Shown one piece after another: positions 1 through 5,733 of a stretch of DNA of 12,201 bases. The stretch is from Elusimicrobiota bacterium (lineage in GTDB: Bacteria; Elusimicrobiota; Elusimicrobia; UBA1565; UBA9628), in NCBI GenBank assembly GCA_028717865.1, contig JAQUMZ010000033.1:1-12201 (forward strand). Direction: 5' to 3'. The first letter of the stretch is position 1, and each line of letters begins with the position of its first letter. Both the position numbers and the translations under genes were made by a program. The notes below the pieces were generated by a model. That model worked only from the letters and a program-made list of their open reading frames with translations, did no database searches and was not told the origin of the DNA.

Positions 1-324
1 GGCCGTGATGTTCTTGATGCCCTCGGCCAGCAGGGACTGGGTCAGGACGATCGCGGTGGTGGTTCCGTCGCCGGCGACGTCGTTGGTCTTCGAGGCGACC
101 TCGCGGGCGAGCTGGGCGCCCATGTTCTCGAAGGGGTCCTGCAGCTCGATGTCCTTGGCGATGGTGACTCCGTCGTCCATGATCGAGGGCGAGCCGAACT
201 TCTTCTCCAGGACCACGGTGCGTCCGCGGGGGCCCAGGGTGATCTTGGTGGCGTTGGCCAGTTTCTCTACGCCCGCCTTGATGTGGGCGCGGGCTTCGTC
301 TGCGTATGCGATCTGCTTTGCCAT
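1..324 (-). CDS. groEL: Chaperonin GroEL, N-terminal part (cut by window edge)
   Basis: The first 108 residues of the 60-kDa chaperonin that folds proteins in the cytosol inside a double heptameric ring capped by GroES. Seen: the nucleotide-binding segment around residues 30-60 (TLGPRGRTVVLEKKFG, then DDGVTIAKDIEL), the FENMGAQL stretch (66-72) and the ATPase motif GDGTTT at 85-90, containing the catalytic Asp equivalent to E. coli D87. The start is the ATG at 324, preceded by GAGAGG (335-340) about 10 nt upstream. It lies 39 bp after groES and should be co-transcribed from the promoter at 750-779. The reading frame is open to base 1; the remaining four-fifths of the protein lies outside the window. 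Identification is secure. Confidence 0.97.
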   Translation of the reverse strand, partial: MAKQIAYADEARAHIKAGVEKLANATKITLGPRGRTVVLEKKFGSPSIMDDGVTIAKDIELQDPFENMGAQLAREVASKTNDVAGDGTTTAIVLTQSLLAEGIKNITA

Positions 325-363
325 GGTGATTTGACCTCTCTATTGCTTCCTATATAATGGGAG

Positions 364-675
364 TTACTTGAGTATGCCGAGGATGTCGTCCTGATGCATG
401 ATCAGGTAATCGGCATCGTCGATCTTGATCTCGTTGCCCGAGTATTTGCCGTAGAGAATCCGGTCTCCCGGCTTGACGTCCATGGGCAGGAGCTTCCCAT
501 CCTCGGTCATCTTGCCCTTGCCGGTCGCCACGATCTGCCCTTCCTGGGGCTTCTCCTTGGCGGTGTCGGGGATGATGATGCCGCCCCGCTTGGTCTCCTT
601 CTGTTCGACCGGCTTGACCAGCACGCGGTCGCCCAGAGGCTGGATCTTTACTTTGCTCAGTGTTGCTTCGGCCAT
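364..675 (-). CDS. groES: Co-chaperonin GroES
   Basis: A 103-residue, full-length GroES, the 10-kDa heptameric lid of the GroEL chamber. Seen: the N-terminal signature PLGDRVLVKP (13-22), the mobile loop that docks onto GroEL (about 23-38, including KETKRGGIIIPD), the GD-R-LYGKYSGNEIK strand region and the conserved ending DDILGILK. It is a few residues longer than the usual 95-97, owing to an N-terminal MAEATLSK extension. The ATG at 675 is supported by a strong GGAGGT ribosome binding site at 685-690, 9 nt upstream. First gene of the groESL operon, driven by a consensus sigma-70-type promoter with CIRCE-like operators. Confidence 0.98.
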   Translation of the reverse strand: MAEATLSKVKIQPLGDRVLVKPVEQKETKRGGIIIPDTAKEKPQEGQIVATGKGKMTEDGKLLPMDVKPGDRILYGKYSGNEIKIDDADYLIMHQDDILGILK

Positions 676-723
676 TTGTGTGTTACCTCCGGAACTCGGT
701 TCTGGGGAATGCGGACTTGATAA

Positions 724-750
724 CTAGCAGTCTTGTTCCCACGCTGCTAA
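724..750. promoter_or_regulatory. Degenerate CIRCE operator (HrcA-type) at the groESL transcription start
   Basis: Read on the minus strand this is TTAGCAGCG-N9-GACTGCTAG, with exactly the 9-9-9 architecture of CIRCE (TTAGCACTC-N9-GAGTGCTAA), the HrcA repressor site; 13 of the 18 arm bases match. It sits in a longer inverted repeat, 720-754, with 11-bp arms matching at 10 of 11 positions, that runs into the -10 box and covers the predicted start site. Position and architecture fit heat-shock repression by HrcA. The internal arm bases differ from consensus, so another repressor is possible. No hrcA gene is in the window. Confidence 0.6.
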
Positions 751-779
751 TTATATCAGGAAGATTTGAAAGTTGTCAA
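750..779 (-). promoter_or_regulatory. groES: Sigma-70-type promoter of groESL
   Basis: On the minus strand a perfect -35 box TTGACA (774-779) is followed after 18 bp by a perfect -10 box TATAAT (750-755). Transcription should begin near 743, giving a leader of about 70 nt before groES. Both hexamers match consensus exactly in an otherwise very GC-rich window. The -10 box overlaps one CIRCE-like operator and the -35 box overlaps the weak arm of another, which suggests repressor rather than alternative-sigma control. Confidence 0.9.
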
Positions 780-799
780 TTGGTTTGTTGGAGTGCTAA
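773..799. promoter_or_regulatory. Second CIRCE-like site: perfect half-site plus weak half overlapping the -35 box
   Basis: A perfect CIRCE half-site, TTAGCACTC on the minus strand (791-799), is followed at the canonical 9-nt spacing by AATTGACAA (773-781), which matches only 5 of 9 consensus positions and contains the -35 box. The exact half-site immediately upstream of a groESL promoter is unlikely to be chance. The poor second arm means it is either a half-site, an eroded operator, or a secondary site working with the one at 724-750. Confidence 0.5.
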
Positions 800-811
800 T
801 TATGCCTACGA

Positions 812-858
812 AAGGCCACCCCAACGGAATGGCCCTCCCCCTCGTATGGGGAGGGCCA
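812..858. repeat. Hairpin repeat, copy A
   Basis: An 18-nt lead AAGGCCACCCCAACGGAA (812-829) is followed by a perfect hairpin with 11-bp arms TGGCCCTCCCC (830-840) and GGGGAGGGCCA (848-858) around the loop CTCGTAT. A second copy lies at 12154-12201, with the same lead (one extra C) and a hairpin that differs at three stem pairs, all compensated. This copy is 53 bp past the stop codon of the coiled-coil gene and about 50 bp upstream of the groES -35 box. There is no T-run after either arm, so it is not a canonical intrinsic terminator. It resembles a REP-type palindromic element by architecture; no family is recognised. Confidence 0.8.
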
Positions 859-859
859 G

Positions 860-908
860 CTTCGGTGCCTCCCGGTTCTGCTTGGGATTAGAATGTCCGG
901 CGCCGAAG
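860..908. repeat. Imperfect inverted repeat downstream of the coiled-coil gene
   Basis: CTTCGGTGCC (860-869) pairs with GGCGCCGAAG (899-908) at 9 of 10 positions, with a 29-nt interior that could itself pair through TTCT (876-879) and AGAA (890-893). It begins 3 bp after the stop codon of the 912-1883 gene and ends next to the repeat hairpin. In transcript form it could protect or define the 3' end of the operon. It lacks a following T-run, so termination by this structure alone is doubtful. Confidence 0.4.
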
Positions 909-911
909 GGG

Positions 912-1883
912 TTACATTTCCGGCTTATTGACGATCTTCTTGAGCAGGTCCATCAGCGCGTTGTGGGCCTGGGGCCGCTCGCCCGGGGGCGGCGGGACCA
1001 TGATTTCGGGCAGGGCGGGCGGTTCGTCGGTGGTGTAGGCGGTCCGCGGCATCGGCGCCGCGGAGTCTTTGGGGTCCTGGGCAGGCGCGGGCGAAGGTTC
1101 CGCGGGCAAGGGGATTTCGCTCCCGGCGGCGGGCGGTTCTTCGGACTGGCTCTGAGCGGGCGAGGCGCCTTTTGGACACAGCCGCTCGAGGTCCTCTTCC
1201 ATCCGCCGGATGAGGCCGAGGGCCTTGGCGAGGCTGACCTCCTTCTCGGTGAGGTCGCGGTTGAGCTTGTCGACGAGGCGGTTCCTGATGGAGAGGTCGT
1301 TGGCCGATTCGTTGCCCCGCCGCTTGGCGGCCTCCAGGTCGTTCTTCGCTTTCTCCAGCTCGATGCGCAGTTCCGTGACCGCCCCGTCCCGCGTTGCCAA
1401 GGCGGTTTCCAGCGCCTGGATGCGGTCCGCGTTTTTGCGCGCGCTGGCCTCGAGCTCGGTTATGCGCGGCAGGCGGTTCTCCAGTTGGGCGGCGTGGTCG
1501 CGCGCCTGCTGGAGCTGGTCCTTGAGGTCGAGTATCTGTCGCTGCAGGGCGAGCACCAGCCCTTTTTCCTCGCGGCGGGTCTCGAGTTCCTTCATGAGGT
1601 CGGCCACGTGGCTGAAGAGCCGGTTGCCCGCCGAATCGAGCAGCTTGTCGACGTCCAGGGCGTCGGGGGGCGCGGGCGGGGGCGCGGGCTGGCAGCGCCG
1701 GTCGAGCTCGTGCAGGATGGGCATGAGTTCCTGGAATTCGCCGGCCCGCCGCCAGTTTTTCTCCAGAATCTCTCCCTCCGCCGGGCAGGCCAGGGTGGTC
1801 GCGGCGAATCCGGGCAGACGCGAGATTTCCTCGGGGGTGAAGCACCACGGCACCTCGCCGTTGATGTAAACCCAGAATTTCAT
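912..1883 (-). CDS. Protein with GYF-like N-terminus, long coiled coil and Pro-rich tail
   Basis: A 323-residue protein without signal peptide or membrane segment, so probably cytoplasmic. Residues 1-50 (MKFWVYINGEVPWCFTPEEI, then LPGF, TTLACP and NWRRAGEF) look like a GYF_2-type domain: aromatic strand, small Gly turn, a helix with PEE, and a closing NWRxA. Residues about 90-236 form a long charged heptad coiled coil. Residues 238-305 are Pro/Ala/Glu-rich and probably disordered, and the end (308-323, ALMDLLKKIVNK) is a short amphipathic helix that may be a docking peptide. The ATG at 1883 follows AAGGGGGG at good spacing and overlaps the stop of the upstream gene (ATGA). The frame stays open further upstream, but that stretch lies inside the neighbour. 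GYF-like domains often bind Pro-rich partners; the upstream protein is Pro-rich. Function unknown. Confidence 0.85.
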   Translation of the reverse strand: MKFWVYINGEVPWCFTPEEISRLPGFAATTLACPAEGEILEKNWRRAGEFQELMPILHELDRRCQPAPPPAPPDALDVDKLLDSAGNRLFSHVADLMKELETRREEKGLVLALQRQILDLKDQLQQARDHAAQLENRLPRITELEASARKNADRIQALETALATRDGAVTELRIELEKAKNDLEAAKRRGNESANDLSIRNRLVDKLNRDLTEKEVSLAKALGLIRRMEEDLERLCPKGASPAQSQSEEPPAAGSEIPLPAEPSPAPAQDPKDSAAPMPRTAYTTDEPPALPEIMVPPPPGERPQAHNALMDLLKKIVNKPEM

Positions 1884-2470
1884 GCTTTTCCCCCCTTGGC
1901 GTTTTCCGAGAGCCGGCTGAGCTCGGCCAGGAAATCGAACAGCTCGTGGCGCAGGTCGTGCAGGTCGCAGTCCGCCAGATCCAGGGCCTTGGCCAGGCGC
2001 TGCTGGCAATAGGAAACCTGGCGCCGCGACTCGGCGACGGCGGCCGCGTCCGCTTCGTCGGGCAGGCGCAGGGCGTCGAGTTCTTCCTGCGCCGCCTCGA
2101 TCCGGCGCCGCGTCCGATCCCGGAGCGCCTCGAAAGAGTCCGCGAACGCGGTCCGGGCCCGGTCGATCGCCTTCTCCAATCCCGCGGCCGGTGCCGCCGC
2201 GCCGGGGCGCTGCGGCGCGCGTTCGAGGCTTGCGTCCGTCTTGGCGCGGTTGGGGGGCGCGGGCGGTTCCGGCGGGAATTCGGGAGGGACCGCCGGCAGC
2301 CGCGGTTCGCGGTCCAGCCAGCCCGCCTGCTCCAGGCTCCACCAGGAATCGAAGGCGGTTTGCGCGCGGCCGCCGCAGCTTTGCAAAGGCGCCGTCGTTT
2401 CGCCTTGAAGCGTTTCGATCTTGTTGTGGAAAGCTTTCAGCCAGGCCTGGTCGGGATTCTCCGCGGGCAT
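1880..2470 (-). CDS. Small uncharacterised helical protein with Pro-rich linker
   Basis: 196 residues, not recognised. Seen: an N-terminal helix rich in aromatics (QAWLKAFHNKIETLQ, then FDSWWSLEQAGWLDREPR, about residues 8-57), a Pro-rich linker (about 58-75: PAVPPEFPPEPPAPP), and a C-terminal Ala/Arg/Glu-rich helical region (about 95-190) of coiled-coil character ending LFDFLAELSRLSENAKGGKA. No signal peptide or membrane segment. It overlaps the GYF-like/coiled-coil gene by 4 bp (ATGA), so the two are probably translationally coupled and may form a complex, the Pro-rich linker being a possible ligand for the GYF-like domain (inference). The ATG at 2470 has only a weak AGG upstream; a possible promoter lies immediately in front. 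Annotation as a real gene rests on the coupled overlap and structured composition. Confidence 0.75.
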   Translation of the reverse strand: MPAENPDQAWLKAFHNKIETLQGETTAPLQSCGGRAQTAFDSWWSLEQAGWLDREPRLPAVPPEFPPEPPAPPNRAKTDASLERAPQRPGAAAPAAGLEKAIDRARTAFADSFEALRDRTRRRIEAAQEELDALRLPDEADAAAVAESRRQVSYCQQRLAKALDLADCDLHDLRHELFDFLAELSRLSENAKGGKA

Positions 2471-2476
2471 CGCCTA

Positions 2477-2505
2477 AGGATACCCCCGCGTTATTACGAT
2501 TTCAA
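2477..2505 (-). promoter_or_regulatory. Possible promoter of the two-gene unit 2470-912
   Basis: In the 80-bp gap after the TPR gene, the minus strand reads TTGAAA (2500-2505), 17 bp, then TATCCT (2477-2482): 5 of 6 and 4 of 6 matches to sigma-70 boxes. The -10 box ends only 6 nt before the ATG at 2470, so the transcript would be leaderless or nearly so. The spacer contains GCGGGG, which pairs with CCCCGC just upstream (arms 2484-2489 and 2512-2517). This is the only sizeable gap in the 12188-912 gene run, which favours a promoter, but the boxes are imperfect. Confidence 0.3.
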
Positions 2506-2550
2506 GTCATGGCGGGGACGTTCCTTGCTTTATTTGCGAAAGTCGGAGCT

Positions 2551-3822
2551 TTAGGGTTCCGGATCGGCGTCGGACGCGTCGTCCAGGCCCTCAAGGGGCC
2601 GCGTCGAAACGGATGCGTCCAAGCGGGGCCCGGAGCCGTCCCGCGATAGGCGGCGCAGAAAGCCCAGGGCGCTGTCCCGCCCGCAGGGGCGGGCCAGGCA
2701 GCGCCGGGCGCGGTCGCGCAGGCCCAATTCGTCCGGCGCGGCCAGCGTCCGTTCGTAGTGGGCGACGGCGGCCGCCCGGTCGCCCGCGATGTCGGCGGCC
2801 TGGCCGGCGCAGAGATGCAGGAAAACCGGCCAGACGCCGTTTCGGGAGGCGTCCGACTCGATGGCGCGTTCGAGCCATTGCCGTACGGGGGCGATCTCGC
2901 CGGGTTCGAGGCATCTGTCGGCGGACAAGCCGCAGAACAGGCTGAGGAGCTTGCGCTTGAACTGCGCGGGGCGTCGGCGCAGGCGTTCGAAGAGATCCGC
3001 GGCTTCGCGGTGGGAGCCGTCCCAGTCCCCGAGCCGCTGGCGGAGGTACAACTCGAGGAATTGGAAGTAGGGGCTCTCGGGAAAGTCCCGGCGCAAGCTT
3101 TGGACCAGCGGCAGGGCGCGCGCGTAGTCGCGCTCGTCTACGATGTAAATCGAGGCCAGGAACTGGACGGCCTGGCGGGAGCCGTAGCGGCCCTTGTCCG
3201 CGGCCAGTTGAATGCGTTCCAGCCCGCGCTTGGCGTCGCCGCGTATGCCGACCAGAAAGGAGAGTTTAAGCACGCCGGGCAGGTGGCCGGCCTCGTAGTC
3301 GTATACGCCGAGGCCCAGGTAGGCGTCGTAGTAGTTCCGGTCGATCTTGAGGCACTTCTTCAGGCGCTTGACGGCTTTTTTGCCGGAGAAATACGCGTGG
3401 AGATAACGGCCGCGCAGGATGTCCCACTGGCCCTTGGTTCCCAGGGCCATGCCGGATGCGAAATACGCGTCGGCACGCGTTTCGGGGTCCTTGGATTTGA
3501 GCCCGGGCTTGGCCTTGAGCAGGGCCGCCTCGATGTCCCGCTCGAAAAGCCCCTGCAGCGTCGGGGTCCCCTTGAACAGCCCGTACTCCGCGGAGGCTTG
3601 CCACCAGATTTGCCCCGCCTCGAAGAGGTATCCGAACGGGTTGTCGGGCTCGGCCTCGATGATTTTTCGGAAAGAGGCGCGGGAGGCCTCGTAGTCGAGC
3701 TCGTAGAGCTGGCGCAGGCCGGCGTCGAGATTGCTTTCGGCGGCGGTGGACAGCCGGGCCGCGGCCGCGGCGGGCAGCAGCAGCGCCAAAGCCGCCAGCA
3801 AGGGCGATATCCGCGGTTTCAT
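2551..3822 (-). CDS. Exported tetratricopeptide-repeat protein
   Basis: 423 residues with an N-terminal signal peptide (MKPR, hydrophobic LLAALALLLPAAAAA, cleavage near residue 22), so probably periplasmic or envelope-associated. The mature part is helical-repeat throughout: a first TPR around 33-62 (LRQLYELDYEASRASFRKII, ending AEPDNP), a central module with YYDAYLGLGVYDYEAGHLPG (164-183) and a further repeat around 215-250 (AVQFLASIYIVDERDYARALPLV). The YDAYLGLG-YDY / LPG pattern is typical of a broad family of TPR proteins that often accompany envelope genes. The C-terminus is acidic and unstructured (DDASDADPEP). It starts 1 bp after the preceding TPR gene. Likely a scaffold or partner-binding protein of the transporter array; no enzyme motif is seen. 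Confidence 0.85.
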   Translation of the reverse strand: MKPRISPLLAALALLLPAAAAARLSTAAESNLDAGLRQLYELDYEASRASFRKIIEAEPDNPFGYLFEAGQIWWQASAEYGLFKGTPTLQGLFERDIEAALLKAKPGLKSKDPETRADAYFASGMALGTKGQWDILRGRYLHAYFSGKKAVKRLKKCLKIDRNYYDAYLGLGVYDYEAGHLPGVLKLSFLVGIRGDAKRGLERIQLAADKGRYGSRQAVQFLASIYIVDERDYARALPLVQSLRRDFPESPYFQFLELYLRQRLGDWDGSHREAADLFERLRRRPAQFKRKLLSLFCGLSADRCLEPGEIAPVRQWLERAIESDASRNGVWPVFLHLCAGQAADIAGDRAAAVAHYERTLAAPDELGLRDRARRCLARPCGRDSALGFLRRLSRDGSGPRLDASVSTRPLEGLDDASDADPEP

Positions 3823-3823
3823 G

Positions 3824-4849
3824 TCAGCCGCCGTATATGCGATCGCCGGGATCGCTCTTGGGCTTCGGAATCTTCCGGCGCGGGGCCGGCCGGGGGCGGC
3901 GGGGTGCGGGCGCCGCGGCCGGGCGGTCGCGCAGCGTTTTTGACCGGTCGCAGCAGAGCCGGTTGCCGTGCCGGCAGCCGGCGTCGTAGTCGGCGAGGGC
4001 GCCGGCGCGGTCCGAGGCTTTCTCCCGCAACGTCCCTCTGATCCGGTAGCCCTCGCCGGCGGCCGCGTGGCTTTCCTCGATATCGGCCGGGTGCGCTCCG
4101 GTGCGGGCCTGAGCGATCAGGAGCTCCTCCTGGATGGGCAGCCCGCGGTCCAGGTCCGACCGGGCCCCCCCCTCGTCGCGCACCGATATTCGGCAGAGGG
4201 CGCGCGCCAAAAGCGTTTGCGCGTCCCGGCCCCGGGAGAGCCGGTAGGCGTCGTCGAGCTCGGCCAGGGCGCGGTCCCACCGGGAGAAGAGCATGTAGGC
4301 CTGGCCGGCCTCGCGGGGCGCTTGCGGGTCCGCCGGAGCCAATTCGCGGGCGCGGCCGATGGAGTCCAGCGCCGAATCCAGCCGCAGGGCCAGGGCCTGG
4401 GAGGCGCCGAGCGCAAGCCACCCGGCGGGGTCTTCGGGTTTGAGCGCCGAGTGCTGGACGAAGTCCCGGGCCGCGGCTACGGCGCATTTGGCCGCGGCGG
4501 CGTCGCGCCGCGCGGAACGCTCGGCCCTCGCCTCGTGGAGCTTGATCATGCCGCGCAGGAACCAGGCGCGGGCGTTGCGAGGGTCGGATTCCAGCGCCTG
4601 GGCGAGGTCGGACCAGGCTTGGCGGAAGTCGTGGCTTTCGTATTCGGCCTCGCCTTTCCGGAAGACGCAGTGGGCCTGCAGGGAGCGGCTGTGGGCGGGC
4701 GTCCACGCCGCCAGGGCCCGGCTGAAGTATTCCAGGCGCTCCCGCGGCTGGCTGCGGGATTCGGCCTTGCGCAGCAGTCCCAGGAAATCGTCCCCGCACC
4801 AGGCGCAGCCGCCCCAGACCGCGGCGACGACGAGCCAGGCGCGGATCAT
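3824..4849 (-). CDS. Exported TPR/Sel1-like protein with basic Pro-rich tail
   Basis: 341 residues with a short N-terminal hydrophobic segment (MIRAWLVVAAVWGGCAWC), read as a signal peptide; the Cys residues there do not make a convincing lipobox. At least four TPR-like units are visible: about 60-92 (ending ALESDPRN), 93-141 (expanded), 142-175 (AGWLALGASQALALRLDSAL, ending LAPADP) and 178-208 (AYMLFSRWDRALAELDDAYRL). Near 283-300 the sequence ALADYDAGCRHGNRLCC recalls Sel1-like Cys repeats. The last 35 residues are rich in Pro, Arg and Lys (APAPRRPRPAPRRKIPKPK), a possible surface- or nucleic-acid-binding tail. The ATG overlaps the LOG gene stop by 4 bp (ATGA). Probably a protein-interaction module working with the next TPR protein. 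Confidence 0.82.
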   Translation of the reverse strand: MIRAWLVVAAVWGGCAWCGDDFLGLLRKAESRSQPRERLEYFSRALAAWTPAHSRSLQAHCVFRKGEAEYESHDFRQAWSDLAQALESDPRNARAWFLRGMIKLHEARAERSARRDAAAAKCAVAAARDFVQHSALKPEDPAGWLALGASQALALRLDSALDSIGRARELAPADPQAPREAGQAYMLFSRWDRALAELDDAYRLSRGRDAQTLLARALCRISVRDEGGARSDLDRGLPIQEELLIAQARTGAHPADIEESHAAAGEGYRIRGTLREKASDRAGALADYDAGCRHGNRLCCDRSKTLRDRPAAAPAPRRPRPAPRRKIPKPKSDPGDRIYGG

Positions 4850-5733
4850 GACCTGCGGCTGCGCGGATGCTCCTTCCAGAAGTTGCGTATGTGGGCCCAG
4901 CCCTCCTCGGCTTTCTCCACTACGGCGATGAGGCGGGTATCCTCCCAGCCGATCATCCCGGTCTCCGCGAGGTAATTGAAGTCGACCGCCCGCTTCCAGA
5001 ACTGGCGGCCGAAAAGCACGATGGGCAGGGGGCGCTTCTTCCCCGTCTGCACCAAGGTCAGGGTCTCGAAAAGCTCGTCGAGGGTCCCGTAGCCTCCCGG
5101 GAAGGCCACCAAGGCCTTGGCGCGCATCATGAAGTGCATCTTGCGCAGGGCGAAGTAGTGGAACTGGAACGAGAGCTCCGGCGAGATGAACGGGTTGGGG
5201 TGTTGTTCGTGCGGCAGGGTGATGTTGAGGCCGATCGATCTGCAGCCGTTCTCGTAGGCTCCCCGGTTGGCGGCCTCCATGATCCCCGGTCCGCCGCCCG
5301 TGACGATCACGTATTCCAAGCGCCGGTCCGACTGCTGGGCCCGCGAGATGATCCCGGCGAAGCGCCGGGCCTCGGCGTAGTAGCCCGAGAAGGCGACCTT
5401 CATTTCCGCCTCGTTGACCGCCCGGGCCAGGTCGTAGTCGTCCGGGGCCGCCTTGGCCCGGGCCTTGGCCCGCGTCAGCTCCCGGGCCGCGATCCGCGGC
5501 GGGATGATGCGGGCCGAGCCGAACACCACGATGGTGGAGTTCACGTTGTGCTCGGACAGCACCATTTCCGGCTTGAGCAGCTCCAGCTGGAGGCGGACCG
5601 GCCGCAGTTCGCGGCGCTGCATGAATTCGGTGTCCTCGTAGGCTTTTCGATAGGCCGCGGAGGCGTGGATGCGGCTCAGGAGACGGCGCTTCTCGGCGGC
5701 CGTCAGATCGCCGTTGCGTTGGGTTGTTTTCAT
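4846..5733 (-). CDS. LOG-family (TIGR00730-type) nucleotide phosphoribohydrolase
   Basis: 295 residues. Members hydrolyse nucleoside 5'-monophosphates or cytokinin nucleotides to base and ribose 5-phosphate. Seen: a Rossmann-type start at 68-75 (IVVFGSAR), GGGPGIMEAANRGA (146-159), and the family-defining PGGYGTLDE (212-220), with the Glu and Arg-containing phosphate/ribose site region LRKMHFMMRAKA (196-207). It has about 60 residues of N-terminal helix more than the short plant-type LOG proteins, as in the larger bacterial subgroup. The ATG at 5733 overlaps the dctM stop (ATGA) and matches where homology starts; the frame is open further upstream but inside dctM. The exact substrate cannot be inferred. 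Its place between transporter and TPR genes is unexpected for a cytosolic nucleotide enzyme. Confidence 0.92.
   Translation of the reverse strand: MKTTQRNGDLTAAEKRRLLSRIHASAAYRKAYEDTEFMQRRELRPVRLQLELLKPEMVLSEHNVNSTIVVFGSARIIPPRIAARELTRAKARAKAAPDDYDLARAVNEAEMKVAFSGYYAEARRFAGIISRAQQSDRRLEYVIVTGGGPGIMEAANRGAYENGCRSIGLNITLPHEQHPNPFISPELSFQFHYFALRKMHFMMRAKALVAFPGGYGTLDELFETLTLVQTGKKRPLPIVLFGRQFWKRAVDFNYLAETGMIGWEDTRLIAVVEKAEEGWAHIRNFWKEHPRSRRS

Noticed and set aside
830..858. Hairpin as an intrinsic transcription terminator for the 912-1883 gene
   Set aside because: The stem is strong and GC-rich but neither strand has a T-run after it (minus strand continues TTCCGTTGGGG), and the same hairpin occurs at the 5' end of another gene. 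Factor-dependent termination nearby is not excluded.
660..2012. Plus-strand open frame of 450 codons across groES upstream region and the coiled-coil gene
   Set aside because: It runs through the groES promoter and operators and mirrors the minus-strand coiled-coil gene; no family features or ribosome binding site.
912..2342. Extending the coiled-coil gene upstream to 2342 (476 codons)
   Set aside because: The extra 153 codons lie inside the neighbouring 1880-2470 gene in another frame and are Arg/Pro/Ala-rich; MKFWVY at 1883 has a good ribosome binding site and begins a domain.
2758..4041. Plus-strand open frame of 427 codons opposite the TPR genes
   Set aside because: Antisense shadow of two TPR proteins that have signal peptides and tight operon spacing.
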